64,000 nt of DNA from Rhodocytophaga aerolata (GCF_030503435.1 NZ_JAUKPO010000014.1:1-64000), one strand, 5' to 3'; shown: positions 43,941 through 53,978, numbered from the stretch's first letter. Notes: a model not told the origin generated them from the letters alone. Made by a program: numbers and translations.

Positions 43941-44726
43941 ATGAATTATACTCCAAAACAGGAAGCAGGTTTTAAATACCTCGACGAAGGTAAAGGTGAA
44001 ACTTTGCTGCTACTTCATGGATTATTTGGTGCGTTGAGCAACTGGGATAGCGTAATACGTGAATTTTCTACCAGGTATCGAGTAATAATTCCTGTTATGC
44101 CGATCTATGAAATGCCTATTAAAACGGCTAGCCTGGATGGGCTGGTTTCTTTCATAGAAAGCTTTGTTGCCTTTAAGGGCTTGAATAATTTAACACTGTT
44201 AGGTAATTCGTTGGGTGGACACGTTGCCCTGATCTATACCTTAACTAACAAAAAGAATGTAAAACGGCTTGTCCTTACCGGCAGTTCAGGTTTATTCGAA
44301 AACTCTATGGGTGGCTCGTTTCCCAAAAGGGGAAGTTACGACTACATTAAAGAAAGAGTGGCCTACACATTTTACGACCCAGCTACAGCCAGCAAAGACC
44401 TGGTAGACGAAGTTTTTGATATTACCAAAGATATTCCTAAATGTATGCGGATTGTAGCCATCGCTAAGTCAGCTCAGCGGCATAATATGGCCAAAGAAAT
44501 AACTAAAATTGAAGTGCCCACCTTGTTGGTATGGGGATTAAACGATACCATTACTCCACCAATGGTAGCACATGAGTTTAATAAATTAATACCTAATTCT
44601 GAATTGCGGTTTATTGATAAATGTGGCCATGCTCCAATGATGGAACATCCGGCAAAATTCAATAAGTTGCTCTCCGAGTTTATGGAAGCAGAACATGTGG
44701 ATAATCTGGAAAAAATGAAAGTTTAA
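43941..44726 (+). CDS. Alpha/beta hydrolase
   Basis: 261 residues. The nucleophile elbow GNSLGG has Ser90, the oxyanion-hole motif is LHGLFGALSNW, and the Asp and His are in WGLNDTITPP and KCGHAPMMEHP. It belongs to the MhpC-like group of esterases and C-C hydrolases. No substrate can be given. It is cytoplasmic, 59 bp after the pabA-type gene. Confidence 0.9.
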   Translation: MNYTPKQEAGFKYLDEGKGETLLLLHGLFGALSNWDSVIREFSTRYRVIIPVMPIYEMPIKTASLDGLVSFIESFVAFKGLNNLTLLGNSLGGHVALIYTLTNKKNVKRLVLTGSSGLFENSMGGSFPKRGSYDYIKERVAYTFYDPATASKDLVDEVFDITKDIPKCMRIVAIAKSAQRHNMAKEITKIEVPTLLVWGLNDTITPPMVAHEFNKLIPNSELRFIDKCGHAPMMEHPAKFNKLLSEFMEAEHVDNLEKMKV

Positions 44727-44955
44727 GTAAGGCATCAGCAATTATTTGCTTGCTGAGCGTAAACAATTAATTGCTTATATATGTAGTATAGAAGCTAACA
44801 CTTCTTTTAGTATCCAAGTAATTAAAGCCGGATAAACAGGGCGGGAGGCTGCGGTATACATTCAATAAAAAGAAAATGTAGAAAGACTTCCTAAGAATCA
44901 GGATTTAGAAAAGTCTGCACATTTTTTGTTTGCTTCTATTATTATCTATACTTCT

Positions 44956-45618
44956 ATGATTGCAGAAGAGTTAATTAACCAAATGATTCCACCATTAAAA
45001 GTGACAGACACTGCTGAAAAAGCACTGCGCTGGATGGAAGAATTACGTGTACCGCAGTTGCCTGTGCTGGAAGGCCAGGAATATGTGGGACTTATCAGTG
45101 AAGAAATAATTTTTCAGATTAATGATCTGTCTTATTATTTGAGTGAGATGCCGCTAACTGCACAGGATGTATATGCGCTTAATTATCAGCATTTTTACGA
45201 TGTTCTCAAACTAGCCCTGGATCATCACATACAAGTAGTTGCTGTCCTTAACGACGATAAGGAGTTTATGGGAGTAATTACCGTACATAGTACTATAATT
45301 GCTTTTGCACAATCTGCTGTACAGGAACCAGGAGGTATCATCGTATTATCACTTTATGAACGGGACTATTCCTTAAGTGAGATCAGTCGCTTGGTGGAGT
45401 CTAATGATTCTAAAATATTAAGCAGCTATGTTTGCCCGGATAGATCAGATCCGTTGAAAATAAAACTGACCATAAAGCTTAATAGAAAAGATATATCCAG
45501 AGTGGTAGCTACTTTTGAACGGTTCGATTACCGGATCATTGCTAAGTTTCAGAATGCGCCTGATTCTGGAGAAGATAAAGAACGCCTGGATTTGCTGCTT
45601 AAATACCTGAATATGTAA
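44956..45618 (+). CDS. CBS-domain protein with ACT-like C-terminus
   Basis: 220 residues from the ATG at 44956; the frame opens at a TTG at 44926. Two CBS motifs (MIPPLKVTDTAEKALRWMEE and a second near 75-125 ending in GVITVHSTI) form a nucleotide-sensing pair. The C-terminal about 75 residues (GGIIVLSLYERDYSLSEISRLVES) resemble an ACT domain. It is located ahead of nadK, a neighbourhood common in Bacteroidota. Ligand and role are unknown. Confidence 0.85.
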   Translation: MIAEELINQMIPPLKVTDTAEKALRWMEELRVPQLPVLEGQEYVGLISEEIIFQINDLSYYLSEMPLTAQDVYALNYQHFYDVLKLALDHHIQVVAVLNDDKEFMGVITVHSTIIAFAQSAVQEPGGIIVLSLYERDYSLSEISRLVESNDSKILSSYVCPDRSDPLKIKLTIKLNRKDISRVVATFERFDYRIIAKFQNAPDSGEDKERLDLLLKYLNM

Positions 45619-45800
45619 TAGGCCAAACACCATTTGCTATATCTTTTATACATATCCATTCTCAAAACATTTACTAACCCTCATCGAAAATTTACAATAG
45701 ACAGCAGCATGCGAGATAGCCTATAACTTATTATAATTTGCCGGCAATTCTTACATTCTTATATTTCTGCCTAATCTCACCTTACATTCGTTTGTGCCTC

Positions 45801-46679
45801 ATGAAAATCGCCATCCATGGAAGAAATTTTAAGGAAGAAGCTAAACCGCAAATACAGGCTATGTTTGATGAGCTGGCCACCAGAAATGTAGAGTTACAAC
45901 TATCCGAAGCTTTCCATACGTTTATTCATAAAGCAGGTATTAAAAAATTACCTCCAGTAAGCCTTTTCAGCCATTATAGAGATATTTTTGACGCGAGCCT
46001 GGTGTTCAGCGTTGGTGGAGATGGCACGCTACTCGAAACAGTAACCTATGTGGGCGAACGTGAAATTCCTATATTGGGAATTAATACAGGCACCCTTGGC
46101 TTTCTGGCCACAACCTCCCCTTTGCAGATAAAAACCGCAATAGATTGCATTTTTAATGGCTATTATAGCTACGATGACCGCTCGCTGATCCGGCTGGAGT
46201 CTGACCGGGATATATTTGACGGGCTTAATTTTGGCTTGAACGAGTTTACCGTAACTAAACGGGATACCTCCTCAATGATTATTGTAAATACTTTTATTAA
46301 TGGTGAATACTTAAATTCTTATTGGGCAGATGGCCTTATTGTAGCCACGCCTACAGGTTCTACAGGGTATTCATTGAGTTGCGGTGGGCCGGTTGTAATG
46401 CCTCAAACCAATAATTTTATTATTACTCCGGTAAGTCCGCATAATCTGAATGTACGTCCTTTAATAGTTTCTGATGACAGTATTATTTCTTTTGATATTC
46501 AGGGTCGCGGAAAGAACTACTTAATTTCTCTTGATTCCCGTTCCAAAGTGGTAGATGCCACAGTGCAATTAGCTGTAAAAAAGGAAAGATTTATAGCCAG
46601 GTTAATGAAATTAAATGGAGATAATTACTTGAGCACACTACGGAATAAACTTAACTGGGGGTTTGATAAACGGAATTAA
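45801..46679 (+). CDS. nadK: NAD kinase
   Basis: 292 residues from the ATG at 45801; the frame extends to 45738, but the conserved protein begins at MKIAIHGR. It phosphorylates NAD to NADP. The catalytic GGDGTLLE motif and the substrate loop TPTGSTGYSLSCGGP are present. It precedes the PorG-like genes. Confidence 0.95.
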   Translation: MKIAIHGRNFKEEAKPQIQAMFDELATRNVELQLSEAFHTFIHKAGIKKLPPVSLFSHYRDIFDASLVFSVGGDGTLLETVTYVGEREIPILGINTGTLGFLATTSPLQIKTAIDCIFNGYYSYDDRSLIRLESDRDIFDGLNFGLNEFTVTKRDTSSMIIVNTFINGEYLNSYWADGLIVATPTGSTGYSLSCGGPVVMPQTNNFIITPVSPHNLNVRPLIVSDDSIISFDIQGRGKNYLISLDSRSKVVDATVQLAVKKERFIARLMKLNGDNYLSTLRNKLNWGFDKRN

Positions 46680-46702
46680 ATTTTTTTTATGCCTTTTACT
46701 GC

Positions 46703-46710
46703 TATATTTG
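46703..46710 (+). promoter_or_regulatory. Candidate -7 box before the PorG-like genes
   Basis: TATATTTG matches TAnnTTTG. A T-rich tract lies about 20 bp upstream in place of a clean TTG. It would start a transcript about 65 nt before the ATG at 46781. Confidence 0.45.
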
Positions 46711-46780
46711 TAGCTTATCACGCTTTAGTACTATTTCGATACACCCGGTTTGCAAAGTTTCTGATTATATTGTTTTCTAT

Positions 46781-47791
46781 ATGAAAAAAAGTACACTGTT
46801 CTTGTTTCTGATTTGCTTCATTTGGGCTATACCCCAGTCTTTTGCGCAGAAATACACCAGAAACAAGCAATATACCAGTGTTGGCGGCAGTATTAATGCA
46901 ATGAATTATTTTGGGGATATTACGCCGAGTTCATCGTTTACCAGTGCCGATGTCCGGTTTACCCGTCCGAACTTAGGCGCTTATATACAACATAGGTATA
47001 CGCCGAGGCTTAGTGTAAGAGCAGCTTTTTCCTGGGGCCGTTTAAAGGGCGACGATTTTATTTCAGCTAATCCAACAGATGTGAACGGAAGATATCGTTA
47101 TGTTCGAAACAACCACTTCCGTAATGATATAAAAGAATTGTCAGTAGTAGGGATTTGGGATTTGTTTGAGAACCGGAATACGTTTTTAAGAAGACCCGAT
47201 TTTGTTCCTTATGTATTTGCAGGTATTGCACTGTTTCATCATAACCCAAAAGCACGTACGCCAGAAGAAGACGGCCGTAACTGGGTAGCCTTACAACCTT
47301 TGGGTACTGAAGGGCAATTTATTTCAGGACAGAATAATCCTAACCCCTATAGCCGTATACAAATAGCTTTACCAGCAGGTGTAGGGGTGCGGTATAAACT
47401 TTCTTCCAGAATCGATTTAGGTTTTGAAATAGGTTACCGCTACACATTCACTGATTATTTGGATGATGTAAGCGGAAACTATCCGGATATGGCTGCTTTA
47501 CGTACAGCAAGTGGAGATTTGGCCGTTAAAATGTCGAACAGAACCCTGGAAAACATAGCTGCCAATACTGGAGAATCCAGAGAAGCTACCCTAAATAGAA
47601 TTTTAAATGATACTGGACTTAGAGCCATCACCTATGTAGGTTCAGATGGGAACCTCTATGAAACAGTAAATGGCTATGGAATAAGAGGCGATCAGCGGGG
47701 TAAGCCCTCCGAAAAAGACTGGTATCTGGTGACTGGCTTCCAGATCAATTACATCCTGATAAAAGGGGTGCGATGTCCAAAATTTAGATAA
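46781..47791 (+). CDS. PorG-like (DUF6089) outer-membrane beta-barrel protein, copy 1
   Basis: 336 residues with a Sec signal peptide (FLFLICFIWAIPQSFAQ). The mature part has YTSVGGSINAMNYFGDITP, RPNLGAYIQHRYTPRLSVRAAFSWG and PYVFAGIALFHHNP, as in DUF6089 proteins, plus a C-terminal barrel strand ending GVRCPKFR. DUF6089 includes PorG of the type 9 secretion system. A loop of about 70 residues (roughly 235-300) is extra relative to copy 2. The place before uppS-bamA-ompH fits PorG. Confidence 0.85.
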   Translation: MKKSTLFLFLICFIWAIPQSFAQKYTRNKQYTSVGGSINAMNYFGDITPSSSFTSADVRFTRPNLGAYIQHRYTPRLSVRAAFSWGRLKGDDFISANPTDVNGRYRYVRNNHFRNDIKELSVVGIWDLFENRNTFLRRPDFVPYVFAGIALFHHNPKARTPEEDGRNWVALQPLGTEGQFISGQNNPNPYSRIQIALPAGVGVRYKLSSRIDLGFEIGYRYTFTDYLDDVSGNYPDMAALRTASGDLAVKMSNRTLENIAANTGESREATLNRILNDTGLRAITYVGSDGNLYETVNGYGIRGDQRGKPSEKDWYLVTGFQINYILIKGVRCPKFR

Positions 47792-47805
47792 AAACCAACA
47801 CACCT

Positions 47806-48534
47806 TTGACTGTTAGTAATTCATACAAAAGCTTAAATAAAATAATCCATTTCAAGTTTGTACATGCATACAAAATACTCAGTGTGATTTTGATATGTTG
47901 TGTATGTACCCACGTAAATGCCCAAAAACTGGAAATAGGTGCCGGGGGAGGTATAGCACTTTACAAAGGAGATCTGTCGCCTGCCCTAGATCCGAGATTT
48001 GCCCGCCCAGCTGCAAATATATTTTTGCGCCATACCCCTAAGCGTGCCGTAACCTTGAAATATAGTTTCATGCTGGGAAAAATTCATGCAGACGATAGCC
48101 GGGCAACCGATCAGTTTGCTAACAGACGCAACCGGTTTTTTAATGCCCGCCTTACAGAGCTTTCTGCTACAGCCGAATATAATTTTTTAGATTACCGGAA
48201 CGAACAAAGCCGCAAGCCATGGACTCCTTATTTGTTTGGTGGTATTGCTGTATTTAAGTTTGATCCGGTAGAAAACTATAGGCCTGATTACCAGCTTACA
48301 CAGCTAGCTTTACCCTTTGGTATTGGTATAAAATATGTTTTAACTGGCCAGTGGAATCTAGGCCTGGAGTTTGGAGCCCGCAAAACGTTTACCGATTATC
48401 TGGATGGCGTTGGTCCGTTGGATACTACCAATAAATTTGCCAACGGCAACCCATATAATAACGATTTATACACCTACACTTCCCTATCTATCAGCTACAC
48501 GTTTTATAGTGTAAAATGCCCCAGGTTTTATTAA
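47806..48534 (+). CDS. PorG-like (DUF6089) outer-membrane beta-barrel protein, copy 2
   Basis: 242 residues, homologous to the previous protein. Shared features are IGAGGGIALYKGDLSP, RPAANIFLRHTPKRAVTLKYSFMLGK, PYLFGGIAVFKFDP and the ending SVKCPRFY (copy 1: GVRCPKFR). The signal peptide ends near THVNAQ. No in-frame ATG precedes the signal peptide; the TTG at 47806, 14 bp after copy 1, is the likeliest start. Being shorter and closer to uppS, it could be the true PorG with copy 1 a paralogue, or the reverse. Confidence 0.82.
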   Translation: MTVSNSYKSLNKIIHFKFVHAYKILSVILICCVCTHVNAQKLEIGAGGGIALYKGDLSPALDPRFARPAANIFLRHTPKRAVTLKYSFMLGKIHADDSRATDQFANRRNRFFNARLTELSATAEYNFLDYRNEQSRKPWTPYLFGGIAVFKFDPVENYRPDYQLTQLALPFGIGIKYVLTGQWNLGLEFGARKTFTDYLDGVGPLDTTNKFANGNPYNNDLYTYTSLSISYTFYSVKCPRFY

Positions 48535-48597
48535 TAATTTGTTGAATAGCAGCAACAATCTTCGTAACTTGCATTTTATTTGCAGCACAACGGGGGC

Positions 48598-49335
48598 ATG
48601 AAACAACAGATTGACGTAAACAATTTACCTAGACATATTGCCGTTATAATGGATGGTAATGGCCGATGGGCAAAAAACCAGGGGGCAGCCAGGGTATTTG
48701 GTCATAAAAATGCAGTAAAAGCCGTGCGAGATACGGTAGAGTCTTGTGCAGAATTAGGTATTGGCTATTTAACTCTATATGCTTTTTCTACAGAGAACTG
48801 GTCCCGGCCGAAAGATGAAATAAATGCCTTAATGCAGTTACTTGTCTCCACAATTCGTGGTGAAACCCAGACGTTAATAAAAAACAATATCCGGCTTAAA
48901 TGCATTGGTAATATTGAGAACTTACCCAAGGTTTGTCAGCGGGAGTTACGGGAGGCAATAGATATTACCAGTCAAAATACAGGGCTTACCGTGGTACTGG
49001 CCTTAAGTTATAGCGGACGCTGGGAAATTCTGGAGGCTACCCGGCACATAGCTGCGGATGTAGAAAAAGGCAAGTTACAGGTAAGTGAAATTACAGATGA
49101 AACCTTTGCACACTACCTGAATACAAAAGACATTCCAGACCCTGAACTGTTAATCCGGACAAGTGGTGAAATGCGCATCAGTAATTTTCTGCTCTGGCAA
49201 ATAGCCTATTCAGAACTATATATGCCGGATGTATTGTGGCCTGATTTTAGAAGAGAGCACTTATATGAAGCCATCCTGGCATATCAAAAGCGTGAGCGTA
49301 GATTTGGTAGAATCAGCGAGCAAGTAAAATCTTAA
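48598..49335 (+). CDS. uppS: Isoprenyl transferase (undecaprenyl diphosphate synthase)
   Basis: 245 residues from the ATG at 48598; a TTG at 48580 would add six. It makes the C55 lipid carrier for peptidoglycan and polysaccharide assembly. Motifs: VIMDGNGRWAKNQG with the catalytic Asp, FSTENWSRP, and PDPELLIRTSGEMRISNF near the end. bamA follows after 8 bp. Confidence 0.95.
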   Translation: MKQQIDVNNLPRHIAVIMDGNGRWAKNQGAARVFGHKNAVKAVRDTVESCAELGIGYLTLYAFSTENWSRPKDEINALMQLLVSTIRGETQTLIKNNIRLKCIGNIENLPKVCQRELREAIDITSQNTGLTVVLALSYSGRWEILEATRHIAADVEKGKLQVSEITDETFAHYLNTKDIPDPELLIRTSGEMRISNFLLWQIAYSELYMPDVLWPDFRREHLYEAILAYQKRERRFGRISEQVKS

Positions 49336-49343
49336 AAAAAGTA

Positions 49344-51920
49344 ATGAAAAACTTATTAGTTATCCTCACGTTGCTGCTTGTTCCGGCTCTTGCGCAAGCA
49401 CAGTTCAAACTTAATCCTTCTGCGGGTTCTGCTACTCCTTCGGTCAGTTACAGTGAACCTAAGGAATATGAGATAGCAGAAATTACCGTAAGTGGAGCCC
49501 GCTTTTTAGACCCTAATGCGTTAATTTCTATTTCTGGCTTAAAAGTAGGCGACCGTATAAAAGTACCAGGAGACGATATTAGTAATGCCATAAAACGCCT
49601 TTGGGATCAGGGGATTCTGGGCGATGTACGGATATCTTATACTAAAATTGAGGGAGATAAAATCTACTTGGATGTATTCCTAAAGGAACGCCCCCGCTTG
49701 TCTAAGTTTACGTTTAAGGGAATTAAAAAAGGAGAAATTGACGCGCTGACAGAGAAAATTAAACTTATTCGAGGAAAGGTTGTAGATGATGCGCTTGTTA
49801 AAAATACCCAGATGACCATTAAAAAGCACTTTGAAGAAAAAGGGTTTTTAAATACATCTGTAAATATGGTGCAGGTAGAAGATACAGCCAGAGGCAATAC
49901 CATTACGCTGAGAATCAATGTAAATAAGAAAAAGAAAGTAAAGATTAATGAACTGGCTATTAATGGCAACGAAGTTTTCGCAGATAACAAACTGAGAAGA
50001 AAACTTAAAAAGACCAAGCAAAAGAATCCTTTACGTATTTTTACGCCTTCCAAATTTATAGCTTCCCAGTATGAAGAAGATAAAAAGAAACTGATTGCTT
50101 TTTATAATGAAGAAGGCTACCGGGATGCCCTTATCGTATCCGATAGTGTGTATGCCCATGATGAAAATACCATAAATGTGGTAATTAACCTGGAAGAAGG
50201 GGAAAAGTACCACTATCGCAATGTAACCTGGGAAGGAAATTATGTGTACACCGATACACAACTAGCCGCTGTATTAGGCATCAATAAAGGAGATGTATAT
50301 AATATAGCGGAACTTGAGAAAAAATTAACTTTTAATCCAAATGGATCAGACATTACCTCTCTCTACATGGATGATGGGTATCTGTTTTTTAATATAGAAC
50401 CAGTAGAAGTAGCCATTGAAGGGGATTCCGTAGATATAGAAATGCGGATTGTAGAAGGCCCTCAAGCTACTATTAATCAAGTGCGAGTAGTTGGAAATAC
50501 GAGAACAAGTGACCATGTAATTCTACGTGAGATCCGGACCTTGCCAGGCCAGAAGTTCAATCGTTCTTTATTAATACGTACTCAACGCGAAATATCTACC
50601 TTAGGGTATTTTAACCCAGAAACTGTAAATCCGGTGCCCATACCTAATCCGGCTGATGGAACGGTAGATATTGAATACCAGGTAGAAGAGCGGCCAAGCG
50701 ACCAGATAGAGCTTTCTGGTGGTTGGGGCGGTGGCGGCCGCAATGGGATAGGCGTAGGCTTTGTAGGTACGCTGGGCGTGGTATTTAATAACTTCTCTAC
50801 CCGTAAATTATTTAAATGGGGTGAATGGGGCGGCGTATTACCTTCCGGAGACGGACAACGCTTAGCGGTACGGTTCCAGGCAAGCGGCCGGCAGTACCAA
50901 ACGTATTCTTTCTCTTTTACAGAACCCTGGTTAGGTGGCAAAAAACGTAACTCATTTACGTTAAGCCTTAACCATACAGTTAGTCGGCCATCAGCTGGTT
51001 ATGAACGGTATTATGAAAGCCTAGGATATAATGTTAATACGTTTGGCTCTTTCCAAATAAGTGGTGCTTCTCTGAGTCTTGGCCGGATGTTAAAATGGCC
51101 AGACGATTATTTCAGCTTAACACATGCCCTATCGTATCAGCGGTATCAGTTAGATAATTATGATATATTCAGAATACAATTTGGAAATGGGGTTGCACAT
51201 AATTTAACGTTCAATACAACCATAGCCCGGAATAGTGTAGATAACCCTATCTTCCCAAGAGGTGGATCAACCATTTCCTTAAGTGCCACTTTTACGCCTC
51301 CTTATTCAGTATTAGGTATAACTGGGCAGATTAAAAGCACCGGTGAAAATGGTACAAGTCCTGACGATATAAGCATGGAATACCATAAATGGATGTTTGA
51401 TTCCAATTGGTTTACTCCTTTAGGCTTAGGCGGTAAATTAGTTTTGAGCGCGCGTGCACATATGGGCTTTATAGGTAGATACAATAAAGATTCACCATAC
51501 ACCTTTGCAGAGCGTTTTATTATGGGTGGTTCTGGTATGGCTGGGCAAGGGGTGTTTTTTGCGGCAGACATTATTGGCCTAAGAGGTTATCAAGATCAAT
51601 CGTTACTGGGCGGACCAGCTTTACCAGGGCAACCGCAAAGTGGTATTGTGTATAATAAATTTGTCACTGAATTACGTTATTTAATTTCACCAAACCCATC
51701 GGCTACAATATTTGTTCTCGGATTCTTGGAAGGTGGCAACAACTGGAATAATTATTCTGAGTTTAATCCGTTTAAGATACGGAGGTCAGCAGGGATTGGC
51801 GCCAGAATTAATATGGCTGCTTTTGGGTTGTTGGGAATAGATTACGGATGGGGCTTCGATCCGCTTCCAGGTCAGAAAGGCGGCCAGTTCCACTTTACGA
51901 TCGGGCAGCAATTCCGTTAA
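49344..51920 (+). CDS. bamA: Outer-membrane protein assembly factor BamA
   Basis: 858 residues with a signal peptide (LLVILTLLLVPALAQAQ). Five POTRA-like domains occupy about 40-450 (for example EYEIAEITVSGARFLDPNAL and QATINQVRVVGNTRTSDHVI). A 16-strand barrel follows, ending FHFTIGQQFR with C-terminal aromatic residues. The lid region has the RFIMGGSGMAG motif. It inserts beta-barrel proteins into the outer membrane and lies directly before two skp-like genes. Confidence 0.95.
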   Translation: MKNLLVILTLLLVPALAQAQFKLNPSAGSATPSVSYSEPKEYEIAEITVSGARFLDPNALISISGLKVGDRIKVPGDDISNAIKRLWDQGILGDVRISYTKIEGDKIYLDVFLKERPRLSKFTFKGIKKGEIDALTEKIKLIRGKVVDDALVKNTQMTIKKHFEEKGFLNTSVNMVQVEDTARGNTITLRINVNKKKKVKINELAINGNEVFADNKLRRKLKKTKQKNPLRIFTPSKFIASQYEEDKKKLIAFYNEEGYRDALIVSDSVYAHDENTINVVINLEEGEKYHYRNVTWEGNYVYTDTQLAAVLGINKGDVYNIAELEKKLTFNPNGSDITSLYMDDGYLFFNIEPVEVAIEGDSVDIEMRIVEGPQATINQVRVVGNTRTSDHVILREIRTLPGQKFNRSLLIRTQREISTLGYFNPETVNPVPIPNPADGTVDIEYQVEERPSDQIELSGGWGGGGRNGIGVGFVGTLGVVFNNFSTRKLFKWGEWGGVLPSGDGQRLAVRFQASGRQYQTYSFSFTEPWLGGKKRNSFTLSLNHTVSRPSAGYERYYESLGYNVNTFGSFQISGASLSLGRMLKWPDDYFSLTHALSYQRYQLDNYDIFRIQFGNGVAHNLTFNTTIARNSVDNPIFPRGGSTISLSATFTPPYSVLGITGQIKSTGENGTSPDDISMEYHKWMFDSNWFTPLGLGGKLVLSARAHMGFIGRYNKDSPYTFAERFIMGGSGMAGQGVFFAADIIGLRGYQDQSLLGGPALPGQPQSGIVYNKFVTELRYLISPNPSATIFVLGFLEGGNNWNNYSEFNPFKIRRSAGIGARINMAAFGLLGIDYGWGFDPLPGQKGGQFHFTIGQQFR

Positions 51921-51952
51921 TCGGGTGAACTAAAAAGAAGAATAAGTGATTT

Positions 51953-52561
51953 ATGAATAAAGTAAGTTTTGGTATAATATTGGCAGTACTTTTCAGTGTT
52001 TGTAGTATATTGCCACTACAAGCACAGAAATTCGGGTACATAGATACGGATTTTATCCTGAGTAAAATGCCTGATGCAACCAAGGCTCAAAGTGAGATAG
52101 AGGCATTTGCCAGTAAATGGCAGCGTGAAATTCAGGCAAAATACGACGAAGTTAATCAGATGGAGCAGGATTTTAGAGCCGAAGAAATTTTGTTAACGGA
52201 CGAAATGAGAAGCCAGCGCCTTTTAGCTATTGAGCAGAAAAAGAAGGAAGTCAGTGAGTATAACAACAAGGTGTTCGGATTTGAAGGCATGTTGTATCTG
52301 AAAAAGAAAGAGCTGATGCAGCCTCTACGCGATCAGATTTATGAAGCTGTGCAAAAAGTAGTAAAAACCAGAAAATTAGAGTTTATGTTTGATAAAGCAG
52401 CAGACTTAGTAATGATCTACTCTGATCCCCGCCACGACTATTCTGATTATATTTTAGAAGAATTAGGTTTGGCTGAGAACAAAGATGGTCAAGGCCCTGC
52501 TAGTCAAACGTCTCCCAGTGCGCCACCCAGAGCTGGTGGGGCTCCAGTAAATAAGAATTAA
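51953..52561 (+). CDS. OmpH/Skp family periplasmic chaperone, copy 1
   Basis: 202 residues. The signal peptide ends near LPLQAQ, followed by FGYIDTDFILSKMP (the usual Skp start), a helical coiled-coil body (about 50-125) and the ending strand LEFMFDKAADLVMIYSDP. A Pro/Ser/Gly-rich tail closes it. It should hold unfolded outer-membrane proteins on their way to BamA, whose gene is 32 bp upstream. Confidence 0.93.
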   Translation: MNKVSFGIILAVLFSVCSILPLQAQKFGYIDTDFILSKMPDATKAQSEIEAFASKWQREIQAKYDEVNQMEQDFRAEEILLTDEMRSQRLLAIEQKKKEVSEYNNKVFGFEGMLYLKKKELMQPLRDQIYEAVQKVVKTRKLEFMFDKAADLVMIYSDPRHDYSDYILEELGLAENKDGQGPASQTSPSAPPRAGGAPVNKN

Positions 52562-52608
52562 TCAAAATCTAAACCCTTTATACAAATTTTATCACTATTT
52601 TATTTATC

Positions 52609-53214
52609 ATGAAAAATCAGATGAGAATATTAATTGCCCTGTTTTTTATCTTTGGTATTGGTAGCATAGCAAATGCACAGACTGCTGTAAAAATTGGTTA
52701 TGTTGATTCACGTGCGGTGTCTGATAAGTTGCCCGAAGTAAAGCAAGCCTATGCCCAGTTATCTGAATTCCAGAAGCAAAAACAGAACGAATTGCAAAAA
52801 GAGGAAGAAGCTTTTCAAAAAGAGGTAGAAAAATATCAGCAGGATGGTCAGGGGATGGATGCTGCTATGAGAGCATCTAAAGAAAGAGAATTGCAAGCCA
52901 AGAATGAGCAATTACAGTTAAAAGCTACCAATGCCCAGGCTGATATTCAAAAAAGACAACAAACAATTTTCGATCCTATTGAGAAAAGAATTCAGGAGGC
53001 TATTACTGCTGTAGCAAATGAGAATGGCTATACCTATGTTTTAGCTAAAGAAGTATTATTGCATTCACCTGCCGGAGATGATATTTCTGATCTTGTTGCC
53101 AAAAAATTATTAGCTAGTTCACCAACCAGCAACAACAATCAAAAGCCAGCCGGCGCTACTACAACTCCTGCTAACAATCAGAAGCCAGCTAATACGCCTG
53201 CACCAAAAAAATAA
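52609..53214 (+). CDS. OmpH/Skp family periplasmic chaperone, copy 2
   Basis: 201 residues, paralogous to the previous gene. The signal peptide ends near SIANAQ, followed by KIGYVDSRAVSDKLPEVKQA, a long Gln/Glu/Lys-rich coiled coil (about 50-125) and YTYVLAKEVLLHSPAGDDIS. The C-terminal about 30 residues are low complexity (Asn, Pro, Thr, Gln). The gene ends the bamA cluster and is followed by a terminator. Confidence 0.93.
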   Translation: MKNQMRILIALFFIFGIGSIANAQTAVKIGYVDSRAVSDKLPEVKQAYAQLSEFQKQKQNELQKEEEAFQKEVEKYQQDGQGMDAAMRASKERELQAKNEQLQLKATNAQADIQKRQQTIFDPIEKRIQEAITAVANENGYTYVLAKEVLLHSPAGDDISDLVAKKLLASSPTSNNNQKPAGATTTPANNQKPANTPAPKK

Positions 53215-53236
53215 CGTATAATTTATTTTTATTTAA

Positions 53237-53270
53237 AACCTTCTTTAATTGAATTTAAAGAAGGTTTTTT
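53237..53270 (+). terminator. Terminator of the bamA-ompH cluster
   Basis: AACCTTCTTTAA (53237-53248) and TTAAAGAAGGTT (53254-53265) form a 12-bp stem followed by a T run. Confidence 0.92.
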
Positions 53271-53344
53271 TATGTGTATAAACTAAGCTTTTTTGCAGAA
53301 AACATTGTTTAAAAGGTATAGTTACATAATAAAAGAACAAGCAG

Positions 53345-53935
53345 ATGCCAAGCTACCTCACTAAACGAAGAGAGCCTTTTAAATTTATGATGGGCGTATC
53401 TATTATAGGGATTATTTTATTGTTTGTCTCTCTGTCATTTCTGTATCTGCTACGTAAATCGAGCCCAGACTGGCATAATTTCAAGTTGCCGGCTATTTTT
53501 TGGCTAAGCACAGCCATTATTCTAGCTAGCAGTGGCTCTTTGTATGTAGCTGTTCAATCCTTTAAACGAGATAAGTTTATTGCCTATAAATGGTTAATTG
53601 GGCTTACTTTACTACTAGGCGTATCGTTTATTCTAACCCAGATCGTTGGATGGAAACAGTTATTTAATACAGGAGTCTATATGCATAATAATATAGCCGG
53701 TGCTTTTTTATATACCTTATCTGGCTTACATATTCTGCATATTCTGGGTGGAATTATCTACTTAGGCGTTACATTCTCTCATGCTTTAAAAAGAGTAACT
53801 TACGTAGATTCTTTTGTGTATAGTGTAAATCCTCCTACGCAATTGAAATTACAGATGGTGTCGATCTACTGGCATTTTATAGACATCCTATGGATTTATT
53901 TATTTGTCTTTCTTCTCTACCACCACGGCCATTAG
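53345..53935 (+). CDS. Heme-copper oxidase subunit III-like membrane protein
   Basis: 196 residues with five predicted membrane helices, the short form of cytochrome c oxidase subunit III. Conserved features are SGLHILHILGGIIYLG in helix 4 and YWHFIDILWIYLFVFLL in helix 5. It would belong to a terminal oxidase of the respiratory chain. No subunit I or II is next to it, so it is either a stand-alone accessory subunit or works with genes elsewhere. Confidence 0.88.
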   Translation: MPSYLTKRREPFKFMMGVSIIGIILLFVSLSFLYLLRKSSPDWHNFKLPAIFWLSTAIILASSGSLYVAVQSFKRDKFIAYKWLIGLTLLLGVSFILTQIVGWKQLFNTGVYMHNNIAGAFLYTLSGLHILHILGGIIYLGVTFSHALKRVTYVDSFVYSVNPPTQLKLQMVSIYWHFIDILWIYLFVFLLYHHGH

Positions 53936-53940
53936 CAAGA

Positions 53941-53973
53941 AGCAGGAAAATTTACATAGAAAACTTTCCTGCT
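53941..53973. terminator. Bidirectional hairpin between the oxidase and uvrA genes
   Basis: AGCAGGAAA (53941-53949) and TTTCCTGCT (53965-53973) pair between two convergent genes. Confidence 0.7.
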
Positions 53974-53978
53974 CTTGT

